Shown: in pieces, positions 33,558-43,000 of the stretch
How positions within the stretch are numbered: the first letter of the stretch is position 1
Layout: each line of letters starts with the position of its first letter
From: Paralithodes platypus
Lineage: Eukaryota > Arthropoda > Malacostraca > Decapoda > Lithodidae
Direction of reading: 5' to 3'
Length of the DNA: 64,000 nt
Assembly (NCBI GenBank): GCA_032716605.1
Contig: CM064530.1
Location: 7,435,158-7,499,157, forward strand
The notes under the pieces: generated by a model
Seen by the model: only the letters and a program-made list of their open reading frames with translations
Told to the model about the DNA's origin: nothing
Databases searched by the model: none
Made by a program: the position numbers and the translations under genes

Positions 33558-34797
33558 GAAACAGGACGATTCGACGGTGCGCCAGTTCGACGTTGCCGTC
33601 GAAACGTCCAATTTTGCGATCGTCGAAAGGTCTTGGTCAGAACCGTTGAATAATCCAATAATACCGGCGAACTGTCTAATTGCACTTTTCAACCCCTTGG
33701 GGTTCATGTCGCATTCTAAGGGATATTTTCATATTGTTTTATATTAAGAAAGTTCCACAATTCCTTCCTAAGCTGTATATTATCGTCGAATGATAGACAA
33801 TTTAACTTTATTATCACAACGCATTAGGTTTGGGTTGTGAAAGTTTGATGCTTTGGGTCATGCATTTGATTTTACATTGTGTTTATTAGCTTTGGATCAT
33901 ATGTTATATTTGTGTGAGTACAGAATTAGAACCACAGAAGCCTTAATCTGAAGGTTTAAGCGTTTCGAAACTATGCGTAGGCTATGTGTGTTGGATTAAA
34001 ACAATAAAATGTCTAAATTCGAAGGTTTAGCTGTTTCAAAATTGTGTGTGTGTGTATGATTAGAATAATCGAATATCTTAATTCGAAGGTTTAACCGTTT
34101 TGAAATTGTCTATATATGGGTGGAAATTGGAAAGGGCAACACACATCATAAGGATTGACAAATTAATTTAAAAGGACAACAAAGATGGAGATATATTTTA
34201 TCACTACCAAAAATATGAAAAGAACTGTAAACATAATGACAATTTATATGAACACATAAAATTTCGAAATTTCTTACTGAAAGCCTGATTACAACCCTTT
34301 TTATATAAATATATAATTACAATTAGCAAATCTATAGGCTATTAAAAATAAGAATATAATAGTCCATTGGTAAATTTCTATAATTGCACCTATACGAGCT
34401 AAAAAATATATTATTGTATTTAACAGGAAGGTACGACGAGGTAAGTGATGTGGTATAGGCACTGGCAATATGCGGAAATGGATTATAAGGGCATTCCGCC
34501 CCCTCTGACAAAAGTCTATCAACCTAGATGTGACACGGATTTTACATTGTTTCAGAGAGACATTAACCTAACCTAAGCTAACCTAACAACCGTACCTAGC
34601 CTAACGTAAGGGAGTAAGGGGGGGGGGGGGGGCTTATAATCCATTTCCGCATATTACCACCTATACCACATCACTTACCTCATCATACCTTCCTGTTAAA
34701 TACAATAATAATTTGTTTAGCTCGTATAGGTGCAATTATAGACCTATACCAGTCCATTAATAGCCTACAGTTGAAAAATATAGACTAGGCCTACTCT

Positions 34798-34828
<31 letters not shown>

Positions 34829-34895
34829 CGACGGTACCGTCGAACCGTCCAGTTAGCGCCGGCGAACTGACACACCGTCGAAACGTCCTGTATTC
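33558..34895. mobile_element. 1338-bp long-TIR DNA element nested in a LINE
   Basis: Left end GAAACAGGACGATTCGACGG and reversed right end GAATACAGGACGTTTCGACG continue as imperfect inverted repeats rich in GTCGA words for more than 50 bp. A 9-bp direct repeat, GTCGCTAAG (33549-33557) and GTCGCGAAG (34896-34904), flanks it. A 9-bp duplication with long TIRs would suit a Mutator-like element. No transposase is visible inside; instead it contains the foldback at 34333-34775 and a poly(A) tract at 34798-34824. Confidence 0.7.
34333..34775. repeat. Foldback (long inverted repeat)
   Basis: Arms of roughly 140-155 bp (about 34333-34492 and 34633-34775) are near-perfect inverses: GCACCTATACGAGCTAAA, TATTGTATTTAACAGGAAGG, AGGTAAGTGATGTGGTATAG and GCGGAAATGGATTATAAG all recur reversed. 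The spacer holds degenerate (CCTAA) repeats and a G run. Confidence 0.8.
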
Positions 34896-35164
34896 GTCGC
34901 GAAGGCCGAAGATCTGCTTCGTCCATCTTCTCTGGACAGACTCTGTGAGTCTGCTGTCGGTCAGGTAGTCTTGGTTCCAGAGTGGAGACGCAAAGTTGAA
35001 GATGGGTCTTAGGTCGACCTTTAGGAGGGATAACATGAATTGGGGGGAGCGGTTTACAGTACAGTACTGTACTCCTGAGCAGATTTTGGGCAACTCCTCC
35101 CGCTTTGTTTACCTCCTGGCGGAATGGTGTGGTTTTTTTCCCGCATTAGGCTACTTTTGAGATG

Positions 35165-35459
35165 GGTGTAGGCTAGTGTCCGGGCATACGGATACGGTCG
35201 TCAATTCGTCATGTTTACATAGGCCTAGGTCGATCGCCGCGGTTAAGTTTGCGTCTATTTTGACGGCGATTTCGGTTATTTGCCCCCTGCTGGCAATATA
35301 TATGAATCTATATGATGATGACAATATGTCATGGGGGGGTGAGGAGACTCAGGGGAGGCTTTGTCTAAAGGCAGTAAAAATAGACAGGAACATGATGGCT
35401 CCGCGTTACCGCGTAGTGTAAACAAGGCTGGCGGTACGCCCGAACTCTACATTCTACCC
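35165..35459. mobile_element. TIR element of the GGATGTAG family, inverted copy
   Basis: GTCCGGGCATACGG on the left and GGTACGCCCGAACTCTACAT on the right match the ends of 33060-33320 and 16239-16505. The interior has TTATTTGCCCCCTGCTGGCA and AAAATAGACAGGAACATGAT. A partial second unit follows at 35460-35640. Confidence 0.65.
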
Positions 35460-35654
35460 AAACATAAGCCTATTCGCTCGTTCGTGATCACATTCCTGGC
35501 AATTTTGACTGCCGTGGGATACGAAAATAAGTTGCCCTCCCCTCTTACCCCCCATGACTTATTATCATCATCATATATAGCCTAGGCTTACTGTATTGCA
35601 ATTGCCAGCAGGGCGCAAATAACAGAATAAAACAAAAACATAAACTAAACCGCG

Positions 35655-35836
35655 AGCTGAGGCTCTACAGTACTGTATGTATCTTTTTAGCACTATTTTT
35701 CTACAGTGGTGTTCGGCTAGTCCATCCCCATTCCCACTAACCTGCCTTACCCTTAGGTAAGCAGCACGGATTTGTATCAGGTTTACTCCCCTAGATGGGT
35801 TGCTGATCAAGGCTAACGATTCCCATCCACCCATAA
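35655..35836 (+). repeat. Dispersed repeat R2
   Basis: Same order of words as 13883-14115: TTTAGCACTATTTTTCTA, GTTCGGCTAGT, CCCTTAGGTAAGCAG, CCCTAGATGGGTTGC. Confidence 0.65.
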
Positions 35837-36455
35837 ATTTTTTGGTAAGAGATAATCAATTTACAGAGGCGTTCTGCAAAATTTGACGTGATACCAGCCC
35901 ATACTTTTACTGGTCCCGTTAACCTAGTCACTGCGGCCTTATACGTGATCAATGGAGGAGGAATAAGCCATTTGTATGGAATAACAATAGGTAATTATGA
36001 GTTTATTTTAAGGAATCCTAGCGCCACTTTCAAGGAAATCCAATACCATTGGTTGATTATTTGACGTCACTTTCGAAGAATGTAGACCTTTTCTAGACAG
36101 ACGACTGTGGCGGAGATCCTGGCGAGGCCATATAGCCTATAGGGAGAGTATTTTTTGTGTAGCCTAATATATATCTCGCATATAATACATTTCCGACGGT
36201 ACAGTCATATATACAGTATTTACCGGTACTAATGTAATACCGGTACTGTTTATGACATGACAATTCCGTAGCCCACACAAAAATCGGTGGGTCTCACAAG
36301 TGTCACACCGTAATATCTAACCCAGCTAGCTGTGGAATAATTTTGGAAAAAAAAAAAATGTCAACTTAGACGCGTAACAGTCGTGACCAAGAGCAGGCAA
36401 ATATCGCCGCGAAAGGTTGTTTAACTTTAACCAAATTCCCACCGATCCATCCAGT
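35837..36455. other. Non-coding stretch upstream of TAF8
   Basis: Contains TACCGGTA-type palindromes near 36220-36250 and an A run at 36346-36358. No exon recognised. Confidence 0.45.
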
Positions 36456-36458
36456 CAC

Positions 36459-36818
36459 TCAAAGACAACACTCAGTTGCATGTGCAGCCCCCTGAAATGC
36501 ATCCTCCAGAAACCCTCCTCTCCTGGAAGGAAAGAGTCCACCTGGCCAGACTGCGATGTGGGCACCATCCAGCCCTTCTGAGTTATCAGAAGAGGATGGA
36601 TGACTCCATCCAGGATGCCTATCCAGGCTGTAACACAACAACACACATTTTGGAAGACTGAATAGCACACAACCACTTATGCCAACAACACAATACTGTA
36701 TACAGTACATTCCTTTAGTGACTTGTGGGAAAATCCGGTCTCGGCTTTGGCCTTCCTTAGGATCTCGGGGCTGTTCGGCCAGGCAGCCTAGGGAAATATT
36801 ACTACTACTACTACTACA
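36459..36818 (+). mobile_element. LINE-E C-terminal and 3'-tail relic
   Basis: Residues corresponding to ERVHLARLRCGHHPALLSYQ and RMDDSIQDAYPGC appear at 36525-36640, matching the minus-strand piece at 56740-56900. Then CTCGGGGCTGTTCGGCCAGG and an (ACT)n tail at about 36794-36818 follow. The tail ends about 30 bp before the first TAF8 ATG. Confidence 0.65.
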
Positions 36819-36849
36819 ATTCAGTATTACCTGCATTATTTTTTCTTCC

Positions 36850-37024
36850 ATGACCAGTGCAGGGGAGATGGCGGGAATCCCAACATGTAGTAGTGAGGGG
36901 GGTGCCACTGTAGACCCGCGGCGGAAGACTCTGGCGTCAGCTGTGGCCGGGGTGCTGCAGGAGGCTGGCTTTCAAGCGTTTGAAAAGGCTGCACTTGGTT
37001 CACTTACAGAACTTCTACAGTCTA
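36850..37024 (+). CDS. TAF8: TAF8 exon 1 (first coding)
   Basis: Encodes the start and the first histone-fold helices up to ELLQS. The donor is A|GTAAGT in phase 1. A TTTTTTCTTCC tract and ATGACCAG just before 36863 could also act as a splice acceptor, in which case this would be exon 2 and translation would start at 36868. Confidence 0.88.
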
Positions 37025-40000
37025 GTAAGTTGATGAAGAGTTTAATATTTATTATTTAGGTCTTTAACCCTTACAGTACTGGTGATGTCCGTTCATGTTT
37101 TTTATAGCTACATAGTCATACATACAAGTTTAAAGACCGTTTCTTCCACAGACAGTCTGGTCCCAGTCTCACTTCCTAATGGCGGCATTCCAAGCGACCC
37201 TGTCATATACAGTAGACATATAGACAATATTATGCAGATTAGCAAGGATCTATGGTTGTTACAAGGATTAATTTATATAGTATGCAACCTTTAAATTTGT
37301 TATCTGACATCTTTCCCAAGCTGAATACAATCCTTCAATATTTGCCAAAATAATGTGAAAGGTATCACCACTCACCAGTACTGAATGGGTTAAAAGTATG
37401 TACAGTATGTATTCTGTATAGCAATGTTAAATTGGCTGTGGTATCAGGTTAGGTGTTTTTTCATGAAGGAAAGAAAAAATTATAATGAAAACAAAATTCA
37501 ATGGAAATTGGAAAAATAAAAATAAACAAGGGGTCAGAAGTATGTTAGTCGCGAGCCGTGGCATAGTCAGTAGAGCGTCGGCTGCTGATCAAAGGGTCGG
37601 CGGATCGAGCCCGCACTGTCTAAATGTTGTTGGTAGATGTCAAGCCCAGGCAACTTGACCTAGTGATTTGTGACAAATGCCTGATGTTCATGGCATGTTC
37701 ATGGCCACCCCTTCTCAGGAATTATGGTGCCTGGGGGGAAAAAAAAAAAAAAAAAAAAAAGTATGTGAGGCATTGAAGAAGGTGAAGATAGGCAAAGCAT
37801 CAGGGATAGATGAGTGTGAGGTGAGATTCTGAATTATGGAAGTGAGGTACAGTACCGTAGAGATTGAATAGCTATGGAAAATGTATGGAATAGTAGGCTA
37901 TGAAAGAAGGGAAGTGTGCCTAAAGATTAGAAATCAGGCATAATAATAGTAGGAGAGAAGAGTATATGGTAACCACAAGGGAATATGTTTCCTTAGCATA
38001 GTAGGGAAGATGTACTGTAGGGTAGTGATCGAGAGAGTTAGAGAGCAAACAGAGAAATTGGTAGGTGAAGAAGAGGGTGGGTTTAGGAGGCTGTGTAGAC
38101 TACAGTAGATTTTGTTGAGTTATGTTGTGAAGAATTATCTGGAAAAGGGAAGGAAGTTGTATGCTGTCTGTGACAGAGAAGGTATGTGGAGAGGTAAGTT
38201 ACTGAAAGCGGTGAAGAGGATGTAAGGGTGTGTGATGTCTCCATGATTGTTCAATATACCCTGTATATAGTATATGGATAGAGTCATGTAAAAATACAAG
38301 GAAGAGCAGAGGACATTGGAGTAACCCTGGTAAGGAAAGAGAGTGAGTGAGTGGAAATTACCTCGGCTAATGTTTGCTGATGATATAGTTCTATTGATTG
38401 ATGATAAGTGGGAGTAGCAGTGTTTGGTGAATATGTTATATGCTATGTGTGAGAGCAAGATTATGGCTTTGAGATGGTTGCAGTCACAGAATGCAAAGTG
38501 AGCTTGAGTGGTCATGTAATGGAAAATGTCAGCTCATTGAAATATTTGAGTACAGTAGTGTGATAAGTAAAGATGGGAGTTTGGATGATGAAGTGTGAGA
38601 GAGAGTTCAGCAGGGGAGAAGGGTTGTAGGAATGCTGATAGCAATGACAAGGAATAGGGTGCCCAACAACAAACGGAGTTGAAATAGGGGAGCTATCCCC
38701 CCTCCAAAGGCGGCTTTCTAGGGCCTTTCCTAGCTGATGCTGAGAGGATTGGGTTCTAGTCATGTGGTGATGGGCTGGTTTATCAGAGTGAGAGCTGAGC
38801 GTTCTCTGCCATACCCATAGCTTACTCTGACTATTCCTTTTACTTATATATTTTCTAGATATAGGCGGTTCGGACATGTGGAGCATTAGGAGAGTGAGAG
38901 AATGACTAAAATAGGGTATGAGAGTGAAGTTGAAAGGCAGACTGAGAAAGAGATGAAAGGATGAAGTTGAGAAGTATGAAGGATTTATTCGTAGTCACCC
39001 CCTTGGGGATCAAGGCATCTGGCAATAGATTTATACAGTAGATAGAAATTCTTATGCACCCAAAAATGTCCTTCATTTATGAGAAATCCTTAATACAGTA
39101 TTTAGCTAGTTCTTGCATGAGGCTCACACAACACTCACAAGCATTCAGATGGCCCAACCACCCATAATCTCTGCCCAAACTCCTAGAACACACCCAATAC
39201 ATTAAGTGTACAAAATGCTGCAGTGGATAATTTTTTCTCCCATTTACAGTACTGTACTGTACATTCTTACATTCCAATTCTTTTGGCCTTTCAGTACTAT
39301 GGGAGGTGGGTCGCAACAGCAAGGCCTTCGCAGAACAGGCATACCGCACAGAGCCAGTGGTGGGTGATGTGGTCATGTCGTTTATGGAGATGGGAATCAG
39401 TCTCGACGGTCTCCAGGTACAGTAACAATAAAAAACAGTGTCCCACCTTCACAACTTCAACTACAGTATATTTGTATTTCTTGTTATGCTGTAGTTTATA
39501 AATAGTCATCTACCAAACTTACGAAATAGTACTGTATACTGTAGTTAACTGGGGCTACCGTTAACTGTAATTGCATAACTGATTGATTGGTCATTAAATT
39601 TAGAGAATAATTTATGCAGTATAGAGGTAGTGTACTTCTTTAACCTCTTAGTATAATTATTCTTTCTCAAATTAACAAAAAATATATTTTGACAGTAACT
39701 TGAAATGATGTACAGTCATGAGCAATTTATAAACCTTTAATTCATATTTGTTTTCACCAACTCTCCAATTAATTTACAAATAAACCCAACTAATGAAATC
39801 AATTAAAGTAATGAATAGGCTACATGTGGTACTCCAAGGACTCGAACCTAGGATACTCATACCGAGAATGCCAAGTTCTGAATGATCTGGGATATAATAA
39901 AGCATAGTATGATGTGTTTTGTTTGTTTTTATACATATTGAAATGGATGAGTTGCTACTAATGCTCACTACTGTATCTCCCAAATTACTAAAATTGTTAA

Positions 40001-43000
40001 CCACCCTTTCTGAATCAGGCGTACAAGATGCGTCCGAACCGCGTGGTGGTGACGGCCCCATCACAACAACTGGACCAGAAGCAGCACAGTGTTCTGCAGG
40101 TCGGGGACAAGAAGCAACATCCCTTCCACATCCCGGACCATCTTCCTCCCTTCCCGGACACCCACACCTACTGGTAAGTTCTGTACTTCCAAACTGACTA
40201 ATTCCTTGAACATGACGATAGTGAATTGTTATATTATGTTACCTCCACCAACCGAGGTAACTCAATTAATGAAATCAACAAATACATCAAATACATGTGG
40301 CAGTCCAGGGATTCGAACCTAGGATGCTCACACCGAAATTCAGTGCATTTATCCATTGCGCTACGAAGACAAAATGGTGGACAATCCTATGATTTATTAT
40401 GCAGCTTCGAATCCTGCATATCAATCTAAGCATGTACACACTTTCCAACTGCGCTATCATAGGCTATGGATAGATGAATGGAAGGAGTAATTAATGGGGC
40501 CTTAACCCCCATTAGTTTACTTGGGAACTAGATTAACTTGCACATGTAGTAATGTACACCCTATGTGGTGGATTGTGTTCTTTTGATTGGTTCTTTTGCG
40601 TTTATCTTGTGTCATCCCAGTTTTGGTTTGTTTATTTTGCAAGTTTTACATTATAATAGTAGTTCATGTATATACTCTGGCACCTTCCCCAGTTTTCCTT
40701 GTTTTTCTTTTCATATTGATACTGTATACAGTATTATCAATTATTTTTTTACTGCCAAGTCCCGGGCCATATATATATATTTAATCCTTTTGCAGCTGAA
40801 TTCTTGATTCTTAATGGAAAAATATGAAACGGCTATGTCTCTGTACCACATTAAAGCCAATATTTAATAATGAATAACATATTCTGCTACAAAATCCTTT
40901 CAATAGCTGAATAATGAAGATGGGGACATGGCAATTTACCATCAGCTAAAAATTTACAGATTATAGACATGGACATTATTTCCCGTTTTTCTTCTAGTCT
41001 TGAATGGCATCTGGTGAGCCACCACCACACTGCTATAAAATCAGAGTCGGCTTTACAACATTTGATGAATGGTTTCTCATAATTTCTGTGATACTGTTTT
41101 TTTTTTTTTTTTTTTTTTTGTGCCTCCCACCTTCAAACATGCCTCCCTAATGTCTTCTTGGGTATTTAGAGCTCCCCCCAAGGTCTTGATAGCGTAATGC
41201 ATAGTGCGCGGCATTTCGATGCGAGTATCCTGGGTTCGAGTCCTCGGAGTGCCACATGTATTTGTTGATTTCATTAATTGAGTTTACAGTAGAGGTGAAG
41301 TTGGTTGGTGTGAAAAACATATTATAACCTGTATTAAAATTAACACTACAGAAAGATAAAGATACCTATTGATAAGTTTGTGGTGTCTGCAGATGGACTA
41401 AGGATCTTCATCATTATCTACTTAGTTTTTTCCCTGACCCATTTCTTTAGAGTGAAACAAAAATTAACAATTATATTCGTTCGCCCCATTATATGGCGAT
41501 TTTAAGACCATTCGCCCCATTTGTCAATTTTAAGACCTTTTGTGCCACTTAGGTATCAAATTTTCCTGGCGAGCGATAGGCCTAGCGAGCCTGTAATTTA
41601 GGAGGATATTTCTACATTTTTTTTTACAATTTTATCTCAAAAAGGGGTCTTGTTTTTTTTTTTTTTTTTTTTTAAAGCTTGATGGAGGTCTAGGGAGCCA
41701 TCTAAAAACCTCCCCTTAAGGTGGGATGGGCCAGTTTTCTGGACCATTTTCTCCCTCATGTTTAGCCCCATTAGTTTTCAGATGTTAAGATGTTTGCCCC
41801 ATTAGTTAATCGATTTTAAGACCTATCGCCCCATTTCTTCGTCAATATTTAGACCTTTTGTGCTATTTAGGTGTCGATTTTTTCCCTGGCGAATGATAGT
41901 GAGCCTGTAATGTTGGAAGAACCGGCCTTCGGCCAGAAAATTTTTCTACCGAAAAATTTACAAATTAACCTAGAAGAGGGATCTAATGGATGTTTTTTTT
42001 TTTTAATTTGATGGAGGTCTAGGAAGGAAACTAGAAAAATAATGAATACATGCAAATAACGCCCAAAAGTGAACCATCTCCCCTTAACCCCTTCTCTACC
42101 GATGACCTCCTTTTAACTTTACTCTGGCTACTATTGGACGATTATATTCAGTTTATAAAGGGCCTCTAGCAATTAACAGGCTTTGAACTATCTCACTTAA
42201 CCATTATTAGTACCATATAAACTTCTTAACCCCTTCCGTACTGGCGACGTCTTTTCGATTTCATTCTAGCTAAATTGAGGCGATTTTGTGCAGTTGAAGA
42301 AGGATCTGTGGTAGTAAATATGGTCAAGTGAGATAGGTCAAAGCCTGTTAATTGCTGGAGTCACTTTTTATATTGACTAAAATCATCTAATAGTAGCCTG
42401 ACAATAGTTAAAAAGACTTTGCCGGTACAGAAGAGGTTAACCTACATAAAATCGCTTAAATATAGTTAGAAATAATATATACGATGCTACCGGTATAGAA
42501 GGGGTTAATTATGTGTCCCGCTCTCTCTCTCTCTTTCAGTTTTTCGCACACCTACAAGCAGCCAGTGACGGAGTACGAGGCCATCCGGGAGAAGGCGGCA
42601 GCTCAGAAGAAAGACATCGAACGGGCCCTCACAAAATTTGCCGCGAAGACCACCGACACTCAGACACTCTTCCTCACCGATGACAAGGAATACTTATGTG
42701 AGTGCAAAGAATTATTCATATATAGGTCTCCCTCACTATCCGATGCCCCAATTTATGAATGAAATAAATAAAAAAAAAAAAAAAAAAAAAAGGGGAAAAA
42801 AAAAAAAGTGGGGATTGGGCATGAGTATATATATATAGATATAGATAGATTATTGGTTTTTAGGTGTTTGGGTTGGTCTGAGAATGCATCCCCATTTACC
42901 CTATTAATTTTAGGGTTTGCTGTACGATATTTCTATTTAAGATCGGGTTTTCAGGAACGTAACTCAATCGTAAATCGAGGACCTGTATAATGTGTTTTTA

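Larger units (their letters stand above)
33346..35093 (-). mobile_element. LINE C-terminal fragment split by a TIR element
   Basis: The minus strand reads LRPIFNFASPLWNQDYLTDS and VQRRWTKQIFGLRDEY (35090-34896), then after the insertion YDEHLQRLKLHSVRGRLIRY and DQIYCYKIFHGLSPINPTDL (33533-33350). This is a jockey/CR1-type RT tail, and the two halves are contiguous without 33558-34895. Confidence 0.75.

Noticed and set aside
37552..37620. tRNA gene candidate
   Set aside because: A and B boxes are present, but the acceptor stem is not closed and a SINE body with poly(A) follows.
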